From: JALEFZ01 sp039817415
GTDB lineage: Bacteria; Bacteroidota; Bacteroidia; J057
NCBI GenBank assembly: GCA_039817415.1
Contig: JBCBVV010000035.1
Span: forward strand, 1 to 64,000
DNA length: 64,000 nucleotides
Direction of reading: 5' to 3'
Under the pieces are notes generated by a model. The model searched no databases. It was not told the DNA's origin and saw only the letters and a list, made by a program, of their open reading frames with translations. The translations under genes and the position numbers were made by a program. Below are positions 34,388-43,003 of the stretch, one piece after another (the first letter of the stretch is position 1; each line of letters opens with the position of its first letter).

Positions 34388-36304
34388 ATGTCCACCAAAA
34401 ATCCGCTCGACATCCTCAAGCAGTACTGGGGCTTTCCAAGTTTTCGTAAGCCGCAAGATCAGATTATCCAATCCGTTCTGGAAGGGCATGATACCCTTGC
34501 CCTTTTGCCTACTGGTGGAGGAAAATCCATTTGCTTTCAGGTACCTGGACTTTGTCTGGAAGGAATGACCATCGTCATTTCTCCTTTGATCGCCTTGATG
34601 CAAGATCAGGTAGAGCGACTCAATCAATTAGGTATTCCAGCTGCTTTTGTCAATTCCTCGATGAATTATCATCAGATTGACATGAGGCTGGAAAAAGCCA
34701 TGAATGGGGAGATTAAGTTCCTATATATTGCTCCTGAGCGAATCGCTTCAGAGATGTTTCAGCTTCGCCTGAATAAGATGCCAGTTTCTTTGCTCGCAGT
34801 AGACGAAGCACATTGTATCAGCCAATGGGGATATGATTTTAGACCTGCCTACCTCAACATAGCTGAAATCAGAGAGAGCAAACCCGATATTCCCGTTATC
34901 GCCCTGACAGCTTCGGCTACTCCTAGTGTCAAACAGGATATCTTGGAGAAACTGGACATGAAAGAGCCAAAAGCATTTAGCAAGAGCTTTAGACGTGAAA
35001 ACCTAAGGTATTTTGTGTTAGAGGATGAACAGGTAGCTGCTAGGGTTCTGGATATTTGCCAAAAAACCAAGGGTACAGGCATTGTGTATGCCAGAACAAG
35101 GCGGCTTACTGAGCACCTTGCCAATATGCTTAAGCAGCGGCATATCTCCGCTGAAGCCTATCATGGTGGACTGAAAATGTCCCAAAGAAGCGACATTCAA
35201 CAGGCATGGTTGGAAAACAGAACCCGAATCATTTGTGCGACAAATGCCTTCGGGATGGGAATCGATAAGCCAGACGTACGCTTTGTCATTCATCATAACC
35301 TTCCTTTTGACTTGGAATCATATTACCAAGAAGCTGGAAGAGGAGGAAGAGATGGACAAACGGCTCTCGCTATTGCTTTCCAGAATCCAGTAGATATGGC
35401 GGATCTCTCCAGATGGAGCCAGCAGAAATATCCTTCTTGGGAACAGTTGACAAAGCACTATCAATTTCTTTGCGATCACTATCAGATTCCCAACCAAGGT
35501 GTTGTTAATAAATCGGTAGGCTTTAGTATCAGTGAATTGGCAGCTGCAAGTGGCGATTCAGCTATGTCGCTTTACGCCTCCCTGAAAATTCTTCATAACG
35601 AAGGAATACTTGAGTTCAACGAAGACAGTGATGACTTTGCCTATGTTCAAGTGCTTGTCCACCCTTCGACTTTGCTCCTTTTTAAGGAAAATCATCCTCG
35701 TTTAGCTGAATTCATCGATTTTCTTCTCAGGAATACCGGAGGAGAAGTATATAACCAAGAAGTAAGGTTCCTGCTCCATGATTGGGGGAGAAAATTAAGG
35801 TTGCCGCCCTTGGAGGTACATCATAATCTCAGCCATCTGGCCAAGTTAGATTTGCTTCAATACATACCTTCATCAGGAGAACCTACCATCCGCTTTTTTC
35901 AGCCAAAAAAGCCTCTTAACCCCAAATTGATCAACTGGGATAAATATACTTTCCTTCAGGAGCAGCAGGGAAAGAGACTTTCTGCTATGATGTCCTATGT
36001 CAAAGACGAAAAAACCTGTAGAAGCCTCCTTATTCAGCGGTATTTTGGGGAAGAAAGTAATGAGGTGTGCGGTAAATGTGATATTTGTATCGGGAGAAAA
36101 AAGGGAAAGTTATCTAAGGGTGAGTTTCAGACTCTGATGGAAAAAATTCGGGAAAGAATAGCAAAACAATCCACTACTTATCGGCAAGCCATTTTGGAGA
36201 TCAAAGGAGGTTCCCCCAGCCAGAGGGAAAGAGTGTTAAGGTATATGTTGGATCAGAACATGGTCCAAGCGGACGACAACGGTACGCTTCACCTATTGGA
36301 GTAG
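34388..36304 (+). CDS. recQ: ATP-dependent DNA helicase RecQ
   Basis: The protein has 638 residues. The helicase core carries Walker A with Lys46 (LLPTGGGKS), the Walker B DEAH at 139-142, LTASATP, ATNAFGMGIDKPDV and the arginine-finger motif EAGRGGRDG. The zinc-binding module is CRSLLIQRYFGE ... CGKCDIC, followed by a short winged-helix-like tail. No HRDC domain is evident; the C-terminal region (about 560-638) is short. It unwinds DNA 3'-5' in recombination and repair in the cytoplasm. It stands alone, 46 nt after a terminator. Confidence 0.96.
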   Translation: MSTKNPLDILKQYWGFPSFRKPQDQIIQSVLEGHDTLALLPTGGGKSICFQVPGLCLEGMTIVISPLIALMQDQVERLNQLGIPAAFVNSSMNYHQIDMRLEKAMNGEIKFLYIAPERIASEMFQLRLNKMPVSLLAVDEAHCISQWGYDFRPAYLNIAEIRESKPDIPVIALTASATPSVKQDILEKLDMKEPKAFSKSFRRENLRYFVLEDEQVAARVLDICQKTKGTGIVYARTRRLTEHLANMLKQRHISAEAYHGGLKMSQRSDIQQAWLENRTRIICATNAFGMGIDKPDVRFVIHHNLPFDLESYYQEAGRGGRDGQTALAIAFQNPVDMADLSRWSQQKYPSWEQLTKHYQFLCDHYQIPNQGVVNKSVGFSISELAAASGDSAMSLYASLKILHNEGILEFNEDSDDFAYVQVLVHPSTLLLFKENHPRLAEFIDFLLRNTGGEVYNQEVRFLLHDWGRKLRLPPLEVHHNLSHLAKLDLLQYIPSSGEPTIRFFQPKKPLNPKLINWDKYTFLQEQQGKRLSAMMSYVKDEKTCRSLLIQRYFGEESNEVCGKCDICIGRKKGKLSKGEFQTLMEKIRERIAKQSTTYRQAILEIKGGSPSQRERVLRYMLDQNMVQADDNGTLHLLE

Positions 36305-36402
36305 AGAACGATCATATATTAATCCAAAAAACTTAAGGGATTTTTAACCATTCATAGCTTATCTTGCGTATTTGTAAATATTTTGCAGAAACATATTAAA
36401 AA

Positions 36403-37194
36403 ATGAAAACAGCCATAATTGGATGCGGCAACCTCGGAAAGGCCTTGGCTAGAGGAATGGTAGAGTCAGGGATGATTGAAGCCAATCATTTATTTGCCAC
36501 AAGGAGGAATGTGCATGCTTTAGAAGAGCTAAAGGCACTTGGTATCCATACAATGTCTTCCAATCAGGAAGCTACAAAGCAAGCTGATCTGATCATTTTG
36601 GCTGTTAAACCCTGGAAGGTAGTGGAGGTCATTGAGGAAATTCGCCCCTTGCTCGTGGCGGGCCGTCATATGCTGGTCTCAGTTGCTACAGGGATCACGA
36701 TGGGAGAAATGCAGGAGGCAGCTGGGATCGATTTGCCCGTTTTCAGAGCTATGCCCAATACCGCAGCAGATGTGGGAGAGAGTATGACTTGTATTTGTCA
36801 TTCCAATGCTAGCTTGGTTCAGATGGATTTGGTGGAGAAAATTTTCCAATCACTTGGGGGAACGATTCAAATCAATGAAGAATTGATGGAAGCCGCTACC
36901 ATTTTGGGAGCCTGTGGAATTGCCTACGTCATGCGCTTTATGCGTGCCATGGTACAGGGAGGTATTCAGATTGGTTTTAGCGCAAAAATGGCCAGCGAAA
37001 TCGTCAACCAAACGGTAAAAGGGGCCTCAAAGCTGCTGATCGAAAGGGGAGAACACCCTGAAAATGAAATTGATAAAGTTACGACGCCTAAAGGTTGTAC
37101 CATTGTGGGATTAAACGAAATGGAGCACAACGGTTTTAGCTCTTCCTTGATCAAAGGCATTGTAGCTTCTTATGAAAAAATAGAAAGAACATAA
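36403..37194 (+). CDS. proC: Pyrroline-5-carboxylate reductase
   Basis: The protein has 263 residues, typical for ProC. The N-terminal NADP-binding motif is IIGCGNLGKALARGM. The middle has AVKPWKVVEVI and RAMPNTAADVGESMTCICH. The C-terminal helical dimer domain contains the proline-family signature around VKGASKLLIE ... TTPKGCTIVGLNEMEHNGF. It catalyses the last step of proline synthesis. It has no operon partner upstream; a tiny zinc-ribbon gene follows 52 nt downstream. Confidence 0.96.
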   Translation: MKTAIIGCGNLGKALARGMVESGMIEANHLFATRRNVHALEELKALGIHTMSSNQEATKQADLIILAVKPWKVVEVIEEIRPLLVAGRHMLVSVATGITMGEMQEAAGIDLPVFRAMPNTAADVGESMTCICHSNASLVQMDLVEKIFQSLGGTIQINEELMEAATILGACGIAYVMRFMRAMVQGGIQIGFSAKMASEIVNQTVKGASKLLIERGEHPENEIDKVTTPKGCTIVGLNEMEHNGFSSSLIKGIVASYEKIERT

Positions 37195-37246
37195 GCCCGC
37201 CCAACATTTTTATAGGGACATTGGTTGGTTCTTCAATCAAATTTAG

Positions 37247-37414
37247 ATGAAGACCAAAACCTGTCATACTTGCCAAAAAGATTTTTCAACCCTGTACCGC
37301 GTCCAGCTGAGGAAGGGGAAAGTCTGGGTATTTGTCTGCGAAACATGCTGTAAAAAGCACCAGAAACTTCCCGCATACCGATATGGGGGAACTTGGAAAG
37401 GTTACCGACATTGA
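37247..37414 (+). CDS. 55-residue zinc-ribbon protein
   Basis: ATG 37247 opens a 55-codon gene, too short for many ORF callers. The N-terminus is MKTKTCHTCQKDFSTLYRV and the second half contains VFVCETCCKKHQK, giving two CxxC knuckles separated by about 21 residues, as in a zinc ribbon. It ends with a basic, aromatic tail (YGGTWKGYRH). Similar small CxxC proteins with YRVQ...WVFVCE occur in other bacteria, but I cannot name a family. It probably binds nucleic acid or serves as an accessory factor. Confidence 0.75.
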   Translation: MKTKTCHTCQKDFSTLYRVQLRKGKVWVFVCETCCKKHQKLPAYRYGGTWKGYRH

Positions 37415-37465
37415 ATTTCATAACAATCGGGAGACCAATGAGTTAATGTTCGAAAATAGATTATT

Positions 37466-38098
37466 ATGAATAGAATATTGCTCATTTCCATTCTACTTGT
37501 AAGTACCTCCATATTTGTTTCATGTAGGGAAACAGAAGAGCCGATGTTGCCTGATAATCCTACATTTGCAGACGTTAATCTCTTACTTAATCCTGGATTT
37601 GAAGAAGGGAAGGCCGCTAATAGCATCAATCCTTTCGAAACAGATTCTATCCCAGCCAATTGGGAAGACGCCCTTGTTGGTCCTACCTATCAAGTGAGGT
37701 GGGTCAAGGATACCGCCCTTGTTGGTGAACGCTCCCTTAGACTTAGTAGCAATTGGGTAGACCCAGCTGCCTTAGCTTATGTAGAACAAACCATTCCCTT
37801 TACCCAAAACGGAAAACGACTCAAGATATCTGCCCTTATCCAAGTTCAGGATGTAGAAGGAGAAGGTGTGGCTTTTGAAGTATTGGGAAATACCGATGAA
37901 AATAATAACGAAGCTGAATTCACTCAAACTACAGAGATGAGAATCCCAATTAAAGGAACGGCAGGATGGACTTCCTATGGCTTTACTTCTGATCCTGTCC
38001 CTGATGGAATAACTTCTCTTACCTACCGAATTTATATGCTCAGGTCTACTACCGGCTTTGCCTATGTAGACGAAGTTACCCTCCTGGCTGAGGAGTAA
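37466..38098 (+). CDS. Lipoprotein with a carbohydrate-binding-like domain
   Basis: The protein has 210 residues with a signal peptide and lipobox (TSIFVSC, Cys about 20). The mature domain (about 40-205) begins NLLLNPGFEEG and ends AYVDEVTLLAEE. It has the jelly-roll pattern of galactose-binding/CBM4-9-like modules: NPGFEEG, WVKDTALVGERSLRLSS, then the terminal VDEV. Such modules bind sugars or mediate surface adhesion. No catalytic residues are seen. Confidence 0.78.
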   Translation: MNRILLISILLVSTSIFVSCRETEEPMLPDNPTFADVNLLLNPGFEEGKAANSINPFETDSIPANWEDALVGPTYQVRWVKDTALVGERSLRLSSNWVDPAALAYVEQTIPFTQNGKRLKISALIQVQDVEGEGVAFEVLGNTDENNNEAEFTQTTEMRIPIKGTAGWTSYGFTSDPVPDGITSLTYRIYMLRSTTGFAYVDEVTLLAEE

Positions 38099-38145
38099 GC
38101 AACAAGGACTTTGTAAGGGTTTTGTCAAGTGGTAGTATTTGTTTG

Positions 38146-38176
38146 TTGAATTATTAGGCATAAAGGCCTAATTTTG
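38146..38176 (+). promoter_or_regulatory. Promoter with overlapping inverted repeat, DUF4442 gene
   Basis: TTG (38146-38148), a 20-nt spacer and TAATTTTG (38169-38176) match the Bacteroidota -33/-7 pattern. TTAGGC (38154-38159) and GCCTAA (38166-38171) form an inverted repeat with a 6-nt spacer that overlaps the -7 box, so a repressor could bind there. Confidence 0.6.
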
Positions 38177-38197
38177 CCTCAACCAAATACTACTTCT

Positions 38198-38668
38198 ATG
38201 AATCGTGTTTTGAAGCTCCACGCCCAAATGGAGGGTAAACCCTTCGGAAAGCAACTCTTTTCACGCGCTGTTGCCAGAATGGCTCCTTATTTCAAAACCA
38301 TAAGACCTACGGTTGAGGAATTAAGGCACAATTATATCAAGGTGAGCATGAAAAAGCGGAAATCCGTTACCAATCACCTGCAAAGTGTTCATGCTATTGC
38401 CATGTGTAACCTCTGCGAATTTGCAGGAGGAATTGCCATGGAAGCGTCTATCCCTAAGCATAGAAGATGGATTCCGAGAGGAATGGAAGTTAAGTACCTA
38501 AAAATAGCTAAAACGGATCTTACCGCCACCTGTGATCTTGAAGGAACGGATTGGGAAAACTGTGAGGCTGTACCTTGTTATGTTTCCGTCAAGGACACCA
38601 ATGGGGTAGAGGTCATGTCTGCGATTATTGACATGAAAGTTTCGGAAAAGCCCCCTAAGAAAAGCTAG
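38198..38668 (+). CDS. DUF4442 hot-dog fold protein
   Basis: The protein has 156 residues with no signal peptide. A hot-dog thioesterase-like fold is suggested by MAPYFKTIRP, VSMKKRKSVTNHLQSVHAIAMCNLCEFAGG and the later beta strands. The NHLQSVHAIA segment occupies the position of the active-site helix start of PaaI-like enzymes. The family is presumed to act on acyl-CoA or similar thioesters. It is convergent with the acyltransferase gene, only 2 nt apart, with no terminator between them. Confidence 0.85.
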   Translation: MNRVLKLHAQMEGKPFGKQLFSRAVARMAPYFKTIRPTVEELRHNYIKVSMKKRKSVTNHLQSVHAIAMCNLCEFAGGIAMEASIPKHRRWIPRGMEVKYLKIAKTDLTATCDLEGTDWENCEAVPCYVSVKDTNGVEVMSAIIDMKVSEKPPKKS

Positions 38669-38670
38669 GT

Positions 38671-39807
38671 TTAACCTGCTGGAGCAAGTTTAGCGCCGAC
38701 CATGGCGGCATACATCTCCAGGTACAATTGTCTGAGAGCTTCTGCTTCGCCTTTTATATCAGCCAGCCTTTCCTCCATAATGGTTAGGAAGGACTGCTTT
38801 TCATCTGCCGTATACTTTGATTCATGCTCATTTGAACCACTTAGTAAGTCACTTGCGATATAATTGGTCGGCCAAAGATTATAGAGCGCATGGATCTGTT
38901 GGTCGATAAGTTCACCGAGGTTTTTTAGCCAATCATTCTTCCGCTTTTCTGCAGGAAGGGCAGCAATACTTTCTTTCATCGGTTCACCCAAGGCCAAATG
39001 AACTCTTCCTTTGGGAGCGCGAATGCCCGTTACCATGGCGACTTTATCGTCCTTCTCATAGGGAAGGTCTTTAAGTTTGTGGTAGCGTTCTTCCACCTTG
39101 AGTGAATCGCATGGCTCATATTCATAGCTAATGGACATAGGGACAATGTTGAGGCCCTTGAAGCCTTGTACCATGTCTTCTCCATTCGCAATGTTGAGCA
39201 TCTTGAGAATTGCTGGGCTGGTTAGGTCCAATCCATCTTTCGTTCTCCCACTCCGTTGGGCAAGCCAAACTGAGCTGTGTTCCTCGTGAATCGAAAATCG
39301 GATGTACTTGGACAACCTCTCTGAGTGTGCCATTAATTCCTGCCTTGGGACAGAACGGTGAACAATGAAAGATTTATTGATCTTCATCAAGTCCGTTATC
39401 AGGTTAGAAACCATGAGGTTATCGCCAATGGCGATGCGGCTCGTTCCAAATCCTTCCTCATGAAGCTTAACATTCAAAAAGGCTGAATCGAGGATGATGT
39501 CTCTATGATTAGACAGAAATAGATAGGAATCTCCCTTATTGAGTTTATCCAGTCCGCTGATGGTCAGTTCTTGACAACTCATCCCCACGATTCTGACGAT
39601 GGTTTCATGGATATACCCGGCTTGAAATTCTTCAACCGTCTTGATTTGCTGGAGGTCTTTTATGATATCTTCCTGTTTTAGTTCAGGAAATAGCACCCCC
39701 ATCATGAGGAAAAAAGATGGCTTTTCGATGAATCTCTGAAGTACAGCAGGTACCTCATGGTCGTAGTATGGACGAATTTCTTCGAAAGACAAAAGTGAAT
39801 CTGTCAT
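38671..39807 (-). CDS. Glycerol-3-phosphate/lysophospholipid acyltransferase family protein (PlsC/PlsB-like)
   Basis: The protein has 378 residues. The acyltransferase block 1 motif HxxxxD appears as SNHRDIILDSAFLN. Downstream are the basic KSFIVHRSVP and the SSVWLAQRSGRTKDGLD substrate region. An N-terminal helical segment of about 75 residues precedes it. It acylates glycerophosphate or lysophospholipids in the inner membrane; the exact acceptor is unclear. It is a single minus-strand gene. Confidence 0.88.
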   Translation of the reverse strand: MTDSLLSFEEIRPYYDHEVPAVLQRFIEKPSFFLMMGVLFPELKQEDIIKDLQQIKTVEEFQAGYIHETIVRIVGMSCQELTISGLDKLNKGDSYLFLSNHRDIILDSAFLNVKLHEEGFGTSRIAIGDNLMVSNLITDLMKINKSFIVHRSVPRQELMAHSERLSKYIRFSIHEEHSSVWLAQRSGRTKDGLDLTSPAILKMLNIANGEDMVQGFKGLNIVPMSISYEYEPCDSLKVEERYHKLKDLPYEKDDKVAMVTGIRAPKGRVHLALGEPMKESIAALPAEKRKNDWLKNLGELIDQQIHALYNLWPTNYIASDLLSGSNEHESKYTADEKQSFLTIMEERLADIKGEAEALRQLYLEMYAAMVGAKLAPAG

Positions 39808-39888
39808 TCAATCTTCTTATTACAATGGCTTATGAATTCGTTTTCCGAATCACTTCGGTCTGCGAATATACGTCATATTCAGCATATA

Positions 39889-41076
39889 TTATCCTCCCCA
39901 TCCCAAATCCATTCCTACGGACCATGCACGAAGGCCATCTGAACGCCAGTAATAGGACCCTCTTATGTCCACACTTTTGAGCATTCCAACCTTGCCTGGC
40001 CCTCTCTTAAACCTTAATAAACCATAAAGCGGAGCATATCTTATGCCCATTCCAACCTTTAAACTTTGGAAGCCGGAAAGGTCATAATCAGAGGTATAAA
40101 ATTCCTGTTCCCTTAGGTGAATACCATAGGGCGCGAAATATTTGGCTGCACGTTGGTAATGGTATCGGCCGAAAGGATAAAAACTCGTGAAAGGGCCTGG
40201 TTTTAAGGGGATTTCGAGACCAAAAGTATGTGCCAAGATATCATAGGTATCATAGTAGAATCGGTAATATCCTCTTACAACCAGGAAATCCAGGGGGAAA
40301 TAATTTAACCTAAGTCCTACTGGAAATTTATACCGATTAGATGGCAAACGCTCTATGTCAGGTAATTCCTCATCCTGAAAATATACCCTGTGGAAGGGGG
40401 TAGACAAAAGCCCTGTTTGGTAAACTAAATCACTAGTTAAGGAGGCCTGTAGTTTTCTGTTAATGACTTGGGAAAAAGTTGCAGAAAAATTGTAGGATCT
40501 TCTTTTATCTGTTGGTAAAGAAACCATACCAGGAACCCGTAGCTCCTCTGGGAAAATCACAATCCAGGTGTCCAGAAACACTTGAACACCCAATGACAGC
40601 TCTTGATTCTGGTCTTTGGAACTCAAGGTAATCCCTCCGCCAAACGAGGAAGAAATATAGTCTGATTCAATCCCTCCGCCGACAAAGGCATTCCAGGAAA
40701 GTCTATTAGGAAGGATAAATTTAGAATAGCCAAATGTAAGAGTGGCGTGGGCATCTTTGATGGATGCAGACGAAACGTAACTATCAATATTATCTGTGGA
40801 GGCTGATGTGTATTGGTTGATGCTTCCCTGTATGTCAATGGAGGTGGCCGTATCCACAGGGATATGAACGACCAGTTTAGCAGCCCGATCCTTCAATTCT
40901 TCTGTGCCTAAGCCTCCAGTTACAGCAGAATGGATGCCATCTTGTTCATAGTAATTGAACAGGATATTGATGTCTATGGGTTTTCTGGGGGAAAGAGAAT
41001 CTGCCTGACTCTGAGAAAAAAGTGTAGAACTTCCTCCCAAAACAAATAGCATACATAGCAGATTTTTCAGATTCAT
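39889..41076 (-). CDS. DUF3570 outer-membrane protein
   Basis: The protein has 395 residues with a signal peptide (ending near TLFSQ). The sequence is dominated by amphipathic strands ending near the C-terminus, consistent with an outer-membrane barrel; the SPRKPIDINILFNYYEQDGIHSAVTGG opening region fits DUF3570. It is the last of a five-gene minus-strand operon with thioredoxin, an outer-membrane protein, ApbE and DUF4266, 17 nt after DUF4266. This DUF3570-DUF4266-ApbE-thioredoxin combination recurs in bacteria, so a shared exported redox or assembly function is inferred. Confidence 0.85.
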   Translation of the reverse strand: MNLKNLLCMLFVLGGSSTLFSQSQADSLSPRKPIDINILFNYYEQDGIHSAVTGGLGTEELKDRAAKLVVHIPVDTATSIDIQGSINQYTSASTDNIDSYVSSASIKDAHATLTFGYSKFILPNRLSWNAFVGGGIESDYISSSFGGGITLSSKDQNQELSLGVQVFLDTWIVIFPEELRVPGMVSLPTDKRRSYNFSATFSQVINRKLQASLTSDLVYQTGLLSTPFHRVYFQDEELPDIERLPSNRYKFPVGLRLNYFPLDFLVVRGYYRFYYDTYDILAHTFGLEIPLKPGPFTSFYPFGRYHYQRAAKYFAPYGIHLREQEFYTSDYDLSGFQSLKVGMGIRYAPLYGLLRFKRGPGKVGMLKSVDIRGSYYWRSDGLRAWSVGMDLGWGG

Positions 41077-41093
41077 AGAGAAATAAGCTCTCG

Positions 41094-41324
41094 TTAATTA
41101 CAACCACATCCACCCCCGATTTTACCCCCATTGGCACCTGCTGCCCCCTCGCGATAGGCTTCTACATTAATTTCATGATAAGCCCCCTTTCTATCCTTTA
41201 AAGCCATATCTGAATCGTTGAGATACATTTTTTCATAGGCCTTTACAGAGACACAAGAAGATAAGCTCAGCATGAGGCCTGCTAATATAGAAAAAACGAG
41301 ATATGATTTTCGCTTACTTTTCAT
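41094..41324 (-). CDS. DUF4266 small lipoprotein with CGCN C-terminus
   Basis: The protein has 76 residues with a signal peptide and lipobox (LSLSSC, Cys about 24). The mature part of about 50 residues begins SVKAYEKMYLNDSDMAL and ends in a glycine-rich tail, GGKIGGGCGCN, whose terminal CGCN is the family hallmark. The function is unknown. It overlaps the end of the ApbE gene by 11 nt and precedes DUF3570 by 17 nt. It contains no standard ApbE flavinylation site. Confidence 0.9.
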   Translation of the reverse strand: MKSKRKSYLVFSILAGLMLSLSSCVSVKAYEKMYLNDSDMALKDRKGAYHEINVEAYREGAAGANGGKIGGGCGCN

Positions 41325-42414
41325 GGGATCTTCCTATTTTTTTGATGGGCTTATTGGCTGGAGAACTTTCCTGATAATAATGGAGGTTGAGACCTTTAGA
41401 AGAGAAAAGCTTTCCTTCCTGATCAACCACCAAGCCCTCAATTCCAATCAATTGGTCAAGTAGGCCAATACCCTTAATTGGACCTAAAACAAAGATAGCA
41501 GTCGCTAAGCCATCTGCCAACTCCGTATCAGGGCAAAAAATGCTGACACTACTCACCCCTTGAACAGGGTAGCCTGTATGGGGATTGATGATGTGCGCAT
41601 ATTTCTGGTCCTCAATGAGAGTGTATCTTTCATAATCTCCAGATGTTACTACAGCGAGGTCATTGATGACGAGCCAGGCTAGCATGGCCTTTTTATTCAA
41701 AGGATCGGCTATCCCTATATGCCAATCTCCACCTTGCTCCTCTTTGCCCCAACAAATCAAATCTCCCCCAGCGTTGACTAATCCATTTTTGATGCCCATG
41801 GCTTGCATGACTGACTTGGCTCGGTTGGCTGCATATCCTTTTCCTATGCCTCCGAAGCCAATTTTCATCCCTTTTAGGGGAAGGAAAACACTCGTATCCG
41901 AATCATTGAGCTGAATGGCTTGGAAGTCAATATTGGCTACAGAAGCACGAACTGTTTGAGAATCTGGTAGGTGGGTCATGCTTCCATCGAAGCGCCATAT
42001 CCTATCAGCCGAAGCAAAAGTCAAGTCAAAGGCTCCATCCGTTAGTTGGGAAATTTTGATAGCGCGCTTAATCAGGGAGAAAAGCTCGAGGTCAACTTTT
42101 ACGGCTTTAATCCCCGCATGCTGGTTTATGTCAGAGGTTTGTGAGGTGGTTTTCCAACTGGATATTAATTCTTCCACTCTTCTGACTTCCTGTTCTGCAG
42201 CAAAGGTCGCTTGTTTACACAGTTCTTGATCGGGATGAATCGCCTTGAAAATGAAGGCTGAGCCCATTTGGAGGCTATTATGGGTGAAGGAGGCCCTTTG
42301 CCCGAAAGCCTTCATACCGAAGCCCCAAAGAAGGAGAAAGCACAGGGCCCTACCAATCCACTTGGAGTCCTGTATGCAAGCCAATAGCATATACATTGTG
42401 TTTGGAGGATTCAT
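41314..42414 (-). CDS. apbE: FAD:protein FMN transferase (ApbE)
   Basis: The protein has 366 residues with an N-terminal hydrophobic export signal. The core has KIGFGGIGKGYAANRAK, NAGGDLICWGK and the HIINPHTGYPVQGVSS segment, all diagnostic of ApbE. It transfers FMN from FAD onto a Ser/Thr of exported proteins in the periplasm. The acceptor is not evident in the operon. The start could be ATG 42414, 42396 or 42390; 42414 overlaps the upstream barrel gene by 65 nt and each later choice shortens that overlap. Confidence 0.93.
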   Translation of the reverse strand: MNPPNTMYMLLACIQDSKWIGRALCFLLLWGFGMKAFGQRASFTHNSLQMGSAFIFKAIHPDQELCKQATFAAEQEVRRVEELISSWKTTSQTSDINQHAGIKAVKVDLELFSLIKRAIKISQLTDGAFDLTFASADRIWRFDGSMTHLPDSQTVRASVANIDFQAIQLNDSDTSVFLPLKGMKIGFGGIGKGYAANRAKSVMQAMGIKNGLVNAGGDLICWGKEEQGGDWHIGIADPLNKKAMLAWLVINDLAVVTSGDYERYTLIEDQKYAHIINPHTGYPVQGVSSVSIFCPDTELADGLATAIFVLGPIKGIGLLDQLIGIEGLVVDQEGKLFSSKGLNLHYYQESSPANKPIKKIGRSHEK

Positions 42415-43003
42415 AGGGTGTATCGCTTTCTCTTAGGAGAATATTGGTGTACCTAGGAAAAAGAAGGAGACTAAGATGGGAAGCAAGTTTGATACGAAAC
42501 TGCAAATCTACTGCACGGTATATTCTTTGGTTAAATTCCGCAACCTCAGGATGATCGTGCCAAGTCCAATTAAAGCCTCCATAGACGATGGGTGTAAGTT
42601 CAAGCCTTTTGCCTGAAACCATCACATAACCTAGTTGAGCTGCTACCTGAGCCAATGGAACCCCCTCCAGTTCGTCTGTAGAAATACTGTATTTGTTAAA
42701 GTCCCCTCGTCTGTGGTCGGAAGCTACCATTCTATCATCTCTTAAACTTGCTATCCCCAACTGCATACCAAGCGTCAAGTTTTTGTGCTGATACCTCAAG
42801 CCCATTGAGACTGGAAAGATAAAGGCAAGATGGGTCCTGTCATATCCTCTGTGGATGTTGGGCAAGGTGTCTGTCAAACCCTTGTCATAAACCCACCATC
42901 CTGCACCCACCCCTGTATCAAGCTGTACAGACCATTTGTTTTGTCCATGAATGGAGGAGATGACTAAACAGCAGAATAAGGCTAGAGATATTATTCGCTC
43001 CAT
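42350..43003 (-). CDS. Outer-membrane beta-barrel-like protein in the ApbE operon
   Basis: The protein has 217 residues with a signal peptide (ending near ISSIHGQ). Its strands are rich in aromatics (KWSVQLDTGVGAGWWVYDK, LAFIFPVSMGLRYQH, LTPIVYGGFNWTW), and it ends in VYAIGLHTGLQVDW with a terminal aromatic residue, as in small outer-membrane barrels. No family name is recognised. It overlaps the thioredoxin gene by 13 nt and the ApbE gene by up to 65 nt, implying coupled expression. Confidence 0.75.
   Translation of the reverse strand: MERIISLALFCCLVISSIHGQNKWSVQLDTGVGAGWWVYDKGLTDTLPNIHRGYDRTHLAFIFPVSMGLRYQHKNLTLGMQLGIASLRDDRMVASDHRRGDFNKYSISTDELEGVPLAQVAAQLGYVMVSGKRLELTPIVYGGFNWTWHDHPEVAEFNQRIYRAVDLQFRIKLASHLSLLLFPRYTNILLRESDTPYESSKHNVYAIGLHTGLQVDW

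Noticed and set aside
41094..41324. DUF4266 as a RiPP precursor
   Set aside because: The tail resembles a core peptide, but no maturation enzyme, leader cleavage site or peptide exporter is near, and it is a predicted lipoprotein. Kept only as a modification candidate.
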